DNA of 64,000 bases, from NCBI RefSeq assembly GCF_907177275.1, contig NZ_CAJSLV010000125.1, forward strand, positions 124,001-188,000, read 5' to 3'. The notes beneath the pieces were generated by a model. The model ran no database searches. It had not been told where the DNA came from and saw only the letters and a program-made list of their open reading frames with translations. Of this stretch, positions 48,213-56,691 are shown piece after piece. Positions within the stretch are counted from its first letter, which is position 1; the number at the start of each line of letters is the position of its first letter. The translations under genes were made by a program, and so were the position numbers. The stretch is from Actinacidiphila cocklensis (GTDB lineage Bacteria; Actinomycetota; Actinomycetes; Streptomycetales; Streptomycetaceae).

Positions 48213-49817
48213 CTAGTTGCGGCGCAGGATCACGTAGCCGTCCTGGTTGGCTATCTGCGTGTACGTTGCTCCCGGGTGCAGCTGGGTGCCGTACGTCAGC
48301 GGGTCCGGCACCCACCCGCTGGAGTTGTCCAGCGCGATGTACTGCGGCACCACGCCGTTGGTGCCGCCGACCCAGTAGACGGTGGTGCGGTGCACCAGCC
48401 GGCTGATCGGCCCGACATTGGCCTCCACGGTGGCGCCGTCGGGTATCAGGTCGAGCACCTTCTCGACCGCCTTGGTGCGCGCGTCGACCTTGTAGGTGTC
48501 GGTATGGCCGAGTGACGCCAGGGGCAGCGACAAGGTCAGCGCCATCGCCGCGCCGACCGCCGCGGCCGGTACTCCGGACGCGTACGAGCGCAGCCACGGC
48601 CGCGGGCTCTGCCTGGACCGGGCCGCCGCGTCCACCATGGCCAGGAAGACCACCGGCATCAGCACCGCGCTGTAGTGCCAGGCCGTGCCCCAGTTCTCCG
48701 GGTAGTGCGACAGGAAGCGCCAGCCGATGGTCGGCATCGCCGCGACGATCAGCGGCGACCGCAGCGCCAGCAGCCCGCTGGTCGGCAGCAGTATCCACAG
48801 CAGGGTGCGCACCGCGGTGCCGAACGGGATGTGCCCGGTCATCGTGCCGTCGCCGTTGATGTGGTTGAACGCGTCGTAGCCGGGGCCGTGGAAGGCGGGG
48901 ATCAGCACGTAGAGGGCCAGCGCGGACGCCGCCACTCCGAAGCCGATCAGCCCGATCGCCCACGGTCCGTACCGCTCCGCGTCGCTCAGCGGCCCTTCCA
49001 CCTGGTCACCCCCTTCCGCTGTGCCGGCCTGCCCGGCCCCGTCCGGCCCGGCCGCGTCGCCCGCGGCCGCGCCGTCCTGCTGCTCCTCGTCCGGCGCCGT
49101 CGCCTGCGCCGGGACGGACGCCCCCTGCGCCCCGCTCTCCCGGGTGCGCCACCAGACGATGGCGCCGATCGTCGCCGCCGTGACGCCCAGGTCCTCCTTG
49201 ACCAGCACCAGCGGCAGCGCCCACCACATCGCCGCGGCCCAGCGCTTGCGGACCACCGCCTCCAGCGAGAAGGCCAGCAGCGGCATGGCGAAGGCGATCT
49301 CGTGGAAGTCGAAGTCGACCGCCCGCTGCAGGCCCCACGACAGCCCGTAGGCCGCGCCGACCGCCAGCCCGCGCCCCCGTCCCAGCAGCAACCCGGCGCC
49401 CCGGGTGACCGGTACCACCGACAGCGCGAACAGCAGCGCCTGCGCCACCAGCAGCGTCGCGGGTGTCGGGAAGACCCGGTAGAAGGGTGCTATCAGCGCG
49501 GTGACCGGGCTGAAGTGGTCGCCGAGCGCGTTGAAGCCGGGACCCTTCAACTGGGTTGTCGGCGCGTGCAGGTGCGCGTAGCCCTTCACGGCCTGCTCGA
49601 AGATGCCCAGGTCCCACGACATCGTCAGCATCCGCCGGTAGCGGACCATCGACAGCAGGACGTAGGCGACGAAGAAGGCCACCGCCAGCAGATAGGGGTC
49701 CAGTCGTGCCGCCGCGAACCGCTCCCGCACCCCCGCGAGGCCGGAGGGGCCCGGCGAGGCGGTGCCTGGCGCGGCCTCGCCGCTCTTGTGCGGTATGACG
49801 GCCTCGGCCCTGTCCAT
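48213..49817 (-). CDS. DUF2079 polytopic membrane protein, paralogue A
   Basis: The 534-residue product has an N-terminal cytoplasmic tail, about nine membrane helices and family motifs RYRRMLTMSWDLGIFEQAVKGYAHLHAP in sense, FNALGDHFSPVTALIAPFYR and AVDFDFHEIAFAMPLLAFSLEA. The conserved Asp/His residues near the outer face (WDLGIFEQ, GDHFSP, DFHE) recall GT-C-type glycosyltransferases, but no activity is established for DUF2079. A 70-residue Gly/Glu/Gln-rich loop (about 240-310) is special to this copy. ATG 49817 (MDRAEAV) follows GGGAGG by 6 bases. A second copy lies at 55168-56691, with the methylase-kinase block between them. Confidence 0.85.
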   Translation of the reverse strand: MDRAEAVIPHKSGEAAPGTASPGPSGLAGVRERFAAARLDPYLLAVAFFVAYVLLSMVRYRRMLTMSWDLGIFEQAVKGYAHLHAPTTQLKGPGFNALGDHFSPVTALIAPFYRVFPTPATLLVAQALLFALSVVPVTRGAGLLLGRGRGLAVGAAYGLSWGLQRAVDFDFHEIAFAMPLLAFSLEAVVRKRWAAAMWWALPLVLVKEDLGVTAATIGAIVWWRTRESGAQGASVPAQATAPDEEQQDGAAAGDAAGPDGAGQAGTAEGGDQVEGPLSDAERYGPWAIGLIGFGVAASALALYVLIPAFHGPGYDAFNHINGDGTMTGHIPFGTAVRTLLWILLPTSGLLALRSPLIVAAMPTIGWRFLSHYPENWGTAWHYSAVLMPVVFLAMVDAAARSRQSPRPWLRSYASGVPAAAVGAAMALTLSLPLASLGHTDTYKVDARTKAVEKVLDLIPDGATVEANVGPISRLVHRTTVYWVGGTNGVVPQYIALDNSSGWVPDPLTYGTQLHPGATYTQIANQDGYVILRRN

Positions 49818-49946
49818 CGTCGTCCTCCCGAGGAAGCGGGGTCGGGGTCTGCGGGAAAAGATACGGGACGACGCTGTCCGCGCGGGACCCATGGGACGGA
49901 CGAGCCTGCTCGCATGCTCGCCCGCCCGGCCCTTTCCGCCGCCCGC

Positions 49947-50636
49947 TCAGCCGGTCTTGGTCCACGTGCCGCAGTCGCCCGTCTTGAAGTAGGCGTCCTT
50001 GGCGGTGATGGTGACCACGGCCTGGCCGGTGACGTTGTCGTTCGCCAGGATCGAGTCCAGGTCGTGCAGCGCGTCCTTGGTGCGCTCCCAGTAGCAGGCC
50101 TCCCCGCCCTTGGCCTTGTACGTGCCGGCGGCTATGTCCGTGCCCACCTTGTACATGCCGTCGCCCATCGACGTCTTCGGTGCGGCGGGCTTGTCCGCCC
50201 CGGCCGGATACCAGTCCTTGCAGTCCGTCGAGGTGAAGATCTTGTCCGTCGGCTTGATCGTCACGTAGCTGCTGCCGGCGACCGTGTCGTTGGCCAGGAT
50301 CGAGTCGGTGTCGTCCTTGGCGTCCTTGGCCCGCTCCCAGTAGCACATGCCGTCGTCGTTCCCGCTGGTCTTGTAGGTGCCGGGCTGGACGTCGGTGCCG
50401 ACCTGGAAGGTGCCGTCCCCCTTGAAGGCCGCCTTGACCGCCGGCTTGTCCTCCTTCTTCTTTGCGGGCGCGGAGGCGGGCGCGGATGCGGACGGTGCGG
50501 TGCTGCCGGCGGCCGTGCCGGAGGAGCCGGACGAGGAGGCGGAGTCGTCCGCGGGACCGCAGGCCGCCGTGCCGATCGCGAGGACGGCGGCGACGGTGCC
50601 GGCGGCGGCGAGCCGGACGAGAGACATCGTGGACAT
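49947..50636 (-). CDS. Lipoprotein with internally duplicated domain
   Basis: The 229-residue lipoprotein has signal peptide MSTMSLVRLAAAGTVAAV, lipobox GTAAC and a long Ser/Ala/Pro/Lys linker (about residues 30-75). The mature part contains two copies of one unit of about 70 residues: GTFQVGTDVQPGTYKTSG...CYWERAKDAKDDTDSILAND and GMYKVGTDIAAGTYKAKG...CYWERTKDALHDLDSILAND. Each ends with a V-T-I-strand and a second Cys (STDCKDW, KTGDCGTW), so each probably has one disulfide. GGGGGGA precedes ATG 50636. The gene diverges from the N6-methylase gene across a palindrome-rich region. Function unknown; likely surface binding. Confidence 0.85.
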   Translation of the reverse strand: MSTMSLVRLAAAGTVAAVLAIGTAACGPADDSASSSGSSGTAAGSTAPSASAPASAPAKKKEDKPAVKAAFKGDGTFQVGTDVQPGTYKTSGNDDGMCYWERAKDAKDDTDSILANDTVAGSSYVTIKPTDKIFTSTDCKDWYPAGADKPAAPKTSMGDGMYKVGTDIAAGTYKAKGGEACYWERTKDALHDLDSILANDNVTGQAVVTITAKDAYFKTGDCGTWTKTG

Positions 50637-50836
50637 GGGAATTCCCCCCAGTGGTCGGCGGGCCTCGATGGCCCTGTGAACCGTTGTCACCATGACAGCA
50701 TCCAACTGTGAACCGAGTCAACAGCAAAACTCGAACGAGTGATGTTCACGTCGTGAAGGGGTCCGCGCACCGGGTCTGGGTATGCTCGCCAGCACGCGCA
50801 CAGGCGCCGCGGACGAACCCGGGGAAGGAGAGGACC
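50637..50836. promoter_or_regulatory. Palindrome-rich divergent promoter region
   Basis: Between the lipoprotein and methylase genes lie two direct copies of CTGTGAACCG (50674-50683 and 50706-50715, period 32 bases, about three helical turns), a palindrome ACTCG-AA-CGAGT (50729-50740) and a palindrome TTCACG-T-CGTGAA (50745-50757). AGTGATGTTCAC at 50738-50749 also has the shape of a BldD box. The GTGAA element recurs in the direct repeats and in the last palindrome. Confidence 0.6.
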
Positions 50837-52894
50837 GTGCCCGAGCACGCGAGTGAGGTGACAGCGGCGGGAATCGCCAGGCTGGCCGGTGTCGGCAGGG
50901 CCGCCGTCAGCAACTGGCGCCGGCGCCACGACGACTTCCCCAAGCCCGTCGGCGGGTCCGACACCAGTCCCACCTACGAGCTGACCGCTGTCGAGCGCTG
51001 GCTCCAGCAGCAGGGCAAGCTCCCCTCCGTGCCGCTGCGCGAAAGGCTGTGGCAGCGGGCCGACAGCCATCCCGACGGCGTGCCCGCCGCCCTGCGCGTC
51101 GCGGGCTCCCTGCTGATGCTCATGCAGGGCGACCCCGCCATATCCGTTAGCTACAGCGCGGCCACCGACGAGGAGTTCGCCGCCCGGCTGCCGGCCGAGA
51201 TGGAGACGGCCCTGGCCGCACGATTCGGCCCCGAGCACCCGGTGCGGCTCCCCGACAGCCTCGACGACGCCGTACCGCTGCTGCGCACGACCGCGAAGTT
51301 CGCCGAGGACACCGGCCCCGCCCAGACCTACGAGTTCCTCTTCGGCCGTTATCTGGACGCCAACCCGCGGCAGTTCACCCTCACTCCGCAGGGGCCGGCC
51401 GAGCTGATGGCCGCGCTCGCCGGCGAACGGCCCGGCCGCGTGCTAGACCCCGCCTGCGGCAGCGGGGCACTGCTGCGTGCCTCCTCGGCCACCGGGTCCC
51501 TGCACGCGCAGGAGATCGACCCCGAGCTGGCGGCGCTCACCGCGCTGCGGCTCGCGATGGCCACCGACCCGGCCGTCCGGGTCAGGGTCAGGTCGGGGGA
51601 CAGCCTGCGCGAGGACGCCTACCGCGAGCTGGTCGTCGACACCGTGCTCTGCCACCCGCCCTTCAACGACCGCAACTGGGGCCACGACGAGCTGGGCTAC
51701 GACCCGCGCTGGGAGTACGGCTTCCCGGCACGCACCGAATCGGAACTGGCCTGGCTGCAGCACTCGCTGGCCCATGTGCGCGACGGCGGCACCGTCGTGA
51801 TGCTCATGCCGCCCGCAGCCGCGTCCCGGCGCTCCGGCCGCCGGGTCCGCGCCGACCTGCTGCGCCGCGGAGCGCTGCGCGCGGTCGTGGCGCTGCCCGC
51901 GGGCGCGGCGCCGCCGCACGGACTTCCGCTCCATCTGTGGGTGCTGCGCAAGCCGGACCCCGACGGGCGGCCCCCGGGCGAACTGCTGGTCTTCGACGCG
52001 GCCGGAATACCGGGGCACGGCGCGGAGAGGGCGCCCTGGTACGCCGTCAGCGCGGCGGTCCTCGACGTGTGGGCCGCCTTCGACCGGCACGGGTCGGTGC
52101 CCGACCGCCCGGGGGTCAACCGCACGCTGCCGGTCATCGAACTGCTCGACGACGACGTGGACGTGACGCCCGCGCGGCACCTTCCGCCGCCGGCCGCGGA
52201 AGGCGGCGCCGCCGCGCTGGAGTCCGTACGGGACCGGCTGGCGATGACCCTGCGGCGCACCGCGGAGACAGCCCCCGCCCCGCCGGCGGCCGGTGAGCCC
52301 GCACGCTGGCCCACCACGACGGTGGGCGAACTCGCCAGGGCCGGCGCCCTGCTGATGCGGGCGGGCGGCGGTGGCACCGCCCGGGCCGACGGCTCGGCGG
52401 CCGCCCACGCCGTGCTGACCGAGCACGACGTGGTCGTCGGCGGCGAGCCGACGGGACTGCTGCCGCCCGGGCGGCCGGACGGCGGCGTCGAGGAGCCGGT
52501 GCTCGTCGAGGAGGGCGACGTGGTGGTGCCGGTCCTCGGCGGCGGCGCGGTGGCCCGGGTGGTGGACGGCGCCTCGGCGGGTGCGGCGCTGGGCCGCAAC
52601 GTGTACCTGCTGCGGCCGGACACCACCGCACTCGACCCGTGGTTCCTGGCCGGCTTCCTGCGCGGCACCGCCAACAACCGCCAGGCCAGCAGCTTCGCCT
52701 CGACGTCCACCCGGCTCGACGTGCGCCGCCTCCAGGTGCCGCGGCTGCCGCTGGCCGACCAGCGGCGGTACGGCGAGCGCTTCCGTACCCTGGCCGCCTT
52801 CGAGGAGACGCTGCGTCAGGCGACCCAGCTCGGCGACCAGCTCGTGCAGGGCCTCTACGACGGGCTGACCGACGGCACGGTGCGGCCCGGGTAG
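50837..52894 (+). CDS. Orphan HTH / N6-adenine methylase / specificity-like fusion protein
   Basis: The 685-residue protein has a DNA-binding helix-turn-helix at residues about 8-60 (VTAAGIARLAGVGRAAVSNWRRRHDDFP in sense), a type I HsdM-like methylase core with SAM motif D204-PACGSG, and a C-terminal part (about 490-685) resembling a type I specificity domain (EEGDVVVPVLGGGAVARVV; STSTRLDVRRLQVPRLPLADQRRYG in sense). Motif IV, normally NPPF or NPPY, reads H273-PPF, which would remove the catalytic Asn. No restriction subunit is nearby. GTG 50837 follows GGAGAGG. It may methylate weakly, or act as a DNA-binding regulator rather than a modification enzyme. Confidence 0.82.
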   Translation: MPEHASEVTAAGIARLAGVGRAAVSNWRRRHDDFPKPVGGSDTSPTYELTAVERWLQQQGKLPSVPLRERLWQRADSHPDGVPAALRVAGSLLMLMQGDPAISVSYSAATDEEFAARLPAEMETALAARFGPEHPVRLPDSLDDAVPLLRTTAKFAEDTGPAQTYEFLFGRYLDANPRQFTLTPQGPAELMAALAGERPGRVLDPACGSGALLRASSATGSLHAQEIDPELAALTALRLAMATDPAVRVRVRSGDSLREDAYRELVVDTVLCHPPFNDRNWGHDELGYDPRWEYGFPARTESELAWLQHSLAHVRDGGTVVMLMPPAAASRRSGRRVRADLLRRGALRAVVALPAGAAPPHGLPLHLWVLRKPDPDGRPPGELLVFDAAGIPGHGAERAPWYAVSAAVLDVWAAFDRHGSVPDRPGVNRTLPVIELLDDDVDVTPARHLPPPAAEGGAAALESVRDRLAMTLRRTAETAPAPPAAGEPARWPTTTVGELARAGALLMRAGGGGTARADGSAAAHAVLTEHDVVVGGEPTGLLPPGRPDGGVEEPVLVEEGDVVVPVLGGGAVARVVDGASAGAALGRNVYLLRPDTTALDPWFLAGFLRGTANNRQASSFASTSTRLDVRRLQVPRLPLADQRRYGERFRTLAAFEETLRQATQLGDQLVQGLYDGLTDGTVRPG

Positions 52895-52903
52895 TTATCC
52901 ACA
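52895..52903 (+). other. Perfect DnaA box next to the methylase stop
   Basis: TTATCCACA, the strict consensus DnaA box, begins at the base after the TAG stop of the methylase gene. It is a lone box as far as I can see, so not an origin; it may titrate DnaA or regulate locally. Confidence 0.5.
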
Positions 52904-52987
52904 GGCCGTCGCGGAAGCGGCGCCGCCTGTCTGTTGCGGCCGATACGCTCTCGACTAGCCATCCGCTTCGACGACCAGGAGCACCAG

Positions 52988-53617
52988 ATGTACGGCCCCG
53001 GCATCGCCCCGCCGCAGCCCCGCCCCGCCGGTCGCGCGGGCGTGATCTGGCTGCGCGTGCTCTTCACCGCCCTGCCGGTGCTGTCGCTCGGCTTCCTCGC
53101 CTGGGGTTCACTGCTGCGGCTGGCCATCGTGCGGCGGAACCCGCTGGACTGGGCGCTGATGGTCCTGGACATCGTCACGATCATCGTCGGCTACACCCTG
53201 GTCGGGATGGCCCACGACAACACCGACAGCTGGCAGTCCAACGCGGGAACGCTGACCGTGCTGGTGTGCATGTTCGGGACCCCCGCCTACTACCTGGTCA
53301 TGGACATCAGGCGCAAGGACACCCCGCCGGCCGGGTACGCGATGCCGACCGGCTACCCGCCGAATCCGTACGCGACGGGCTACGGCCCGATGCCCGGGCC
53401 GGTGCACCCGGGCCCTGCGCACGGCGGGATACCCCGGCCCGCGCCCATGCAGACCCGGCCGCCGATGCCCTCGCAGACCCCGATGCCGACACCCGTACCC
53501 ACGCCCATGCCCGCGCAGACCTCGGCGCCGGCCCAGCCGCCGGTGCAGCGGATGGACCAGGTGCGGGCGGAGCTGGACGAGTTGAGCGACTACCTCCGCA
53601 AGGAGGAGGGCCGGTGA
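52988..53617 (+). CDS. Small membrane protein with Pro-rich tail, coupled to a kinase gene
   Basis: The 209-residue protein has a Pro-rich N-terminus, three membrane helices (about 19-42, 52-75 and 84-108) and a long cytoplasmic tail rich in Pro/Met/Thr (about 118-185, PMPSQTPMPTPVPTPMPAQT in part) that ends in an amphipathic helix MDQVRAELDELSDYLRKEE. AGGAG precedes ATG 52988. The kinase start overlaps its stop (GTGA), and the kinase ribosome-binding site lies inside its last codons, so the two are made together. The tail helix could recruit the soluble kinase to the membrane (inference). Confidence 0.75.
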   Translation: MYGPGIAPPQPRPAGRAGVIWLRVLFTALPVLSLGFLAWGSLLRLAIVRRNPLDWALMVLDIVTIIVGYTLVGMAHDNTDSWQSNAGTLTVLVCMFGTPAYYLVMDIRRKDTPPAGYAMPTGYPPNPYATGYGPMPGPVHPGPAHGGIPRPAPMQTRPPMPSQTPMPTPVPTPMPAQTSAPAQPPVQRMDQVRAELDELSDYLRKEEGR

Positions 53618-55152
53618 TCGGTCGGCTCATCGCCGGCCGGTACGAACTGGCCACCGTCATCGGCCAGGGCGGCATGGGTCAGGTGTGGACGGCGTACGAC
53701 CGGCGGCTGGACCGTCGGGTCGCGGTGAAGCTGCTGCGGCCCGACAAGGTCGCCGGCGGGGACGAGGCCGGCGAGCTGCGCCAGCGGTTCGAGCGGGAGT
53801 GCCGGGTGACCGCCCAGGTCGACCACCCGGGCCTGGTGACCGTCCATGACGCGGGGGCGGACGGCGACGAGCTCTATCTGGTGATGCAGTACGTGGAGGG
53901 CGCCGACCTCGGCGACCATCTCGCCGAGCACGAGCCGTATCCGTGGACGTGGGCCGTGGCGGTGGCCGCGCAGCTGTGCGCGGTGCTGTCCGCGGTCCAC
54001 GCGGTGCCGATCGTCCACCGCGACCTCAAGCCGCGCAATGTGATGATCCGTCCGGACGGCACGCTCACCGTGCTCGACCTCGGGGTCGCGTCCGTGATGG
54101 ACACCGACACGACCCGGCTGACCCACACCGGTTCGCCGATCGGCAGCCCGGCGTACATGGCGCCGGAGCAGGCGATGGGCGGCGCGGTCGGCCCCCGCAC
54201 GGACCTGTACGCGCTCGGGATACTGCTGCACGAACTGCTCAGCGGCAACGTGCCGTTCGCGGGCACCACCGCGCTGGGGGTGCTGCACCGTCATCTGTAC
54301 GAGGCCCCCGTGCCACTGCGCCAACTGCGTCCCGAGGTGCCGGAGCCGTTGGAGTCCCTGGTGCTGCGGCTGCTCGCCAAGGACCCGCAGCACCGTCCCG
54401 CCGGCGCGCAGGACGTCTACCGCGAACTGGCCGCGCTGCTGCCGCCGCCGGGGTCCGCCCACCGGGCGCCAGGACCGCTCGACCCGACGCGGCCCTTCCT
54501 GCGGCCGCAGGCGCCCTGGCCCGACCAGGCCGCGGCACCGGCCCCCGCCGTGCCCGCGCCGCCGCCTCCGCCGCCGGCGCACGCGCCGAAGGGGGCAGAC
54601 CTGGCGATGGCCGTCGACGAGGTCAAGCGGCTGCTCGACGCGGGCCGGATCACCCAGGCCGTCGACCTGCTCGGCGGCATCATCCCGGCCGCGGCCGAGA
54701 AGCACGGCGAGCACTCCCCGGTCCTGCGCGCCCTGCGCAAGCAGTATGCGGCGACGCTGATGGAGGACGGGCAGTACCGCAGGGCGCTACCCGAACTGCG
54801 GCGGCTGTCGGACGAGTTCGCCTCGCAGTACGGCGGCGCCGACCGCCAGGCGCTGCAGTTCCGCTACGAGGCGGCGCAGTGCCTGGAGCACCTCGGCGAG
54901 CCCAGGGCCGCGCTTGCCGAATACCGGGTCCTGCTCCCGTACTTCGAGCAGTACGCCGTCACCAGCCCCGGCACACCGCTGGACATCCGCCGCAGGACCG
55001 CCCATCTGCTGCTGTCCATCGGCGACCGGGCCGCAGCGCGCGACGTCCTGACCCGGCTCCTCTACGACGCGGGCCGTGTGCACGGCCCGCACCACCCCTT
55101 CCCCGCCGAGATCCGCAGGACGCTCGCCTGGCTCGGCCAGGTCCAGGGGTAG
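53614..55152 (+). CDS. Soluble Ser/Thr protein kinase with C-terminal TPR-like domain
   Basis: The 512-residue protein has a Hanks-type kinase domain (residues 9 to about 270): glycine loop IGQGGMGQVW, K39 in VAVKLL, catalytic D137 in HRDLKPRNVM, metal-binding D in VLDLGVAS (DLG rather than DFG), and SPAYMAPEQ. A Pro-rich linker (about 285-330) leads to an all-helical region (about 330-512) with TPR-like pairs (VKRLLDAGRITQAVDLLGGI, YEAAQCLEHLGEPRAALAEY). There is no transmembrane helix or PASTA domain, unlike PknB. AGGAGGAGG precedes GTG 53614, which overlaps the upstream membrane-protein stop. Substrates are unknown. Confidence 0.88.
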   Translation: MIGRLIAGRYELATVIGQGGMGQVWTAYDRRLDRRVAVKLLRPDKVAGGDEAGELRQRFERECRVTAQVDHPGLVTVHDAGADGDELYLVMQYVEGADLGDHLAEHEPYPWTWAVAVAAQLCAVLSAVHAVPIVHRDLKPRNVMIRPDGTLTVLDLGVASVMDTDTTRLTHTGSPIGSPAYMAPEQAMGGAVGPRTDLYALGILLHELLSGNVPFAGTTALGVLHRHLYEAPVPLRQLRPEVPEPLESLVLRLLAKDPQHRPAGAQDVYRELAALLPPPGSAHRAPGPLDPTRPFLRPQAPWPDQAAAPAPAVPAPPPPPPAHAPKGADLAMAVDEVKRLLDAGRITQAVDLLGGIIPAAAEKHGEHSPVLRALRKQYAATLMEDGQYRRALPELRRLSDEFASQYGGADRQALQFRYEAAQCLEHLGEPRAALAEYRVLLPYFEQYAVTSPGTPLDIRRRTAHLLLSIGDRAAARDVLTRLLYDAGRVHGPHHPFPAEIRRTLAWLGQVQG

Positions 55153-55167
55153 CCGCGGGCGGCGGGG

Positions 55168-56691
55168 TCACTCGCGGCGCAGCACCAGGTAGCCGCCGGC
55201 GTCGGCGACCAGCGAGTAGCGGGCCTCGGGGTGCAGTTGCAGGGCGTAGCCGGCCGGGTCCTGCAGCCACCCGGAGCGGTTCTCGAAGGCCAGGTAGTCC
55301 GGCGCCAGGCCGCCGGTCTGGCCGACCCAGTAGACGGTGGTCCGCCGCACGAGGCGGCTGAGCGGGCCGACGTTCGCCTCCACCGTCGCCCCGTCGGGGA
55401 TCTCGGCGAGCGCCTTCTTGGCCGCCCGGGTGGGACCGTCGACCCGGTAGGCGTCCCGGTGGGTCAGCCCGGCCACCGGAAGCTGGGTGCACAGGGCGAG
55501 GGCGGCGCCCAGCATCATGGCCGGCAGCGCGCGGACCCACGAGCGCAGCCACGCCGGCCCCCGGCGGCCGCGTCCCGGGGCGCCGATCACGGCGGCGCAG
55601 TCCACCGCCGCGAGGAAGACCACCGGCATCAGGACGGCGTTGTAGTGCCAGGCGGTGCCCCAGTTCTCCGGGTAGTACGACAGGAAGCGCCAGCCCAGCG
55701 TCGGCAGCACGACGAGCAGCAGCGGCGAGCGCAGCGCGAGCAGCCCGCCGGCCGGCAGCAGGATCCACAGCACCGTGCGCAGCGCGGTGGCCGGCGGGAC
55801 GTGGGAGGTGAGCGTTCCGTCGCCGTTGATGTGGTTCAGCGCGTCGTAGCCGGGGCCGTGGAAGGCCGGGATGAGCCAGCTGACCTCCCAGGCCGACGCG
55901 ACGGCGCCGAAGGCGGCGAGGCCGAGCGCCCAGGTGCGTACGTAGCCGCCGCCTTTCGTGCCGCGCACCGTGTCGTGCCCGGCCCGCAGCCACACCACCG
56001 CGCCGATCATCACGATCGCCGCGCCCATGTCCTCCTTGACCAGCACCAGGGAAACCGCCCACCCCATCGCCGTCCGCCAGCGCCGCCGCAGTACCGCGGC
56101 CAGCGAGAACGCCAGCAGCGGCACGGCGAAGGCGATCTCGTGGAAGTCGAAGTCGACCGCGCGCTGCACACCCCAGGACAGCCCGTACGCGGCCCCGACC
56201 GCCAGCCCGCGGCCGCGGCCGAGCAGCCGCGCCGCGGCGCCCGTCACGGGCACGACCGAGAGCGCGAACAGCAGTGCCTGCGCCACCAGCAGCGTCGCGG
56301 ACGTGGGGAAGAGCCGGTAGAGGGGCGCGATCAGCGCGATGATCGGGCTGAAGTGGTCGCCGAGCACGTCGAAGCCCGGCCCCTTCAGATCGGCGACGGG
56401 GGCGTGCAGATGGGCGTAGCCGCGTACGGCCTGCTCGAAGATGCCCAGGTCCCAGGACATCGTCTCCATCCGGCGGTAACGCGACAGCGAAAGCGCCGCG
56501 TAGAGGGCGAGGAAGCCCGTGGCGAGCAGCCACGGGTCGAGGCGGGCCGGCAGGCGCCACCGCCGGCCGGCCGCCGCAACGGGTGCCGTGGTGGCCGCCG
56601 CCGGGTGGACCCGCACGGGCGGGGCAATGTCCCGCGGCCCGGACTCCTGGGCCGGCAGTACGGCCTCCGCACTGTCCCTGTCACCGTCCAT
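55168..56691 (-). CDS. DUF2079 polytopic membrane protein, paralogue B
   Basis: The 507-residue protein is a close paralogue of that at 48213-49817 and shares long blocks (RYRRMETMSWDLGIFEQAVRGYAHLHAP, LGDHFSPIIALIAPLYRLFP and AVDFDFHEIAFAVPLLAFSL in sense) and about nine helices. It lacks the long acidic loop of copy A. The N-terminal tail is rich in Ala/Pro. GGGAGG stands about 9 bases before ATG 56691. It is convergent with the kinase gene (15 bases apart) and divergent from the HNH gene. The Asp/His motifs hint at a GT-C-like enzyme handling lipid-linked sugar, but this is speculative. Confidence 0.85.
   Translation of the reverse strand: MDGDRDSAEAVLPAQESGPRDIAPPVRVHPAAATTAPVAAAGRRWRLPARLDPWLLATGFLALYAALSLSRYRRMETMSWDLGIFEQAVRGYAHLHAPVADLKGPGFDVLGDHFSPIIALIAPLYRLFPTSATLLVAQALLFALSVVPVTGAAARLLGRGRGLAVGAAYGLSWGVQRAVDFDFHEIAFAVPLLAFSLAAVLRRRWRTAMGWAVSLVLVKEDMGAAIVMIGAVVWLRAGHDTVRGTKGGGYVRTWALGLAAFGAVASAWEVSWLIPAFHGPGYDALNHINGDGTLTSHVPPATALRTVLWILLPAGGLLALRSPLLLVVLPTLGWRFLSYYPENWGTAWHYNAVLMPVVFLAAVDCAAVIGAPGRGRRGPAWLRSWVRALPAMMLGAALALCTQLPVAGLTHRDAYRVDGPTRAAKKALAEIPDGATVEANVGPLSRLVRRTTVYWVGQTGGLAPDYLAFENRSGWLQDPAGYALQLHPEARYSLVADAGGYLVLRRE

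Noticed and set aside
50837..52894. Complete restriction-modification or BREX-type defence island
   Set aside because: No restriction subunit, helicase, PglZ or other defence genes flank the methylase; neighbours are lipoprotein, membrane protein and kinase.
52895..52903. Replication origin at the DnaA box
   Set aside because: Only one consensus box is seen and no dnaA, dnaN or AT-rich unwinding region is near.
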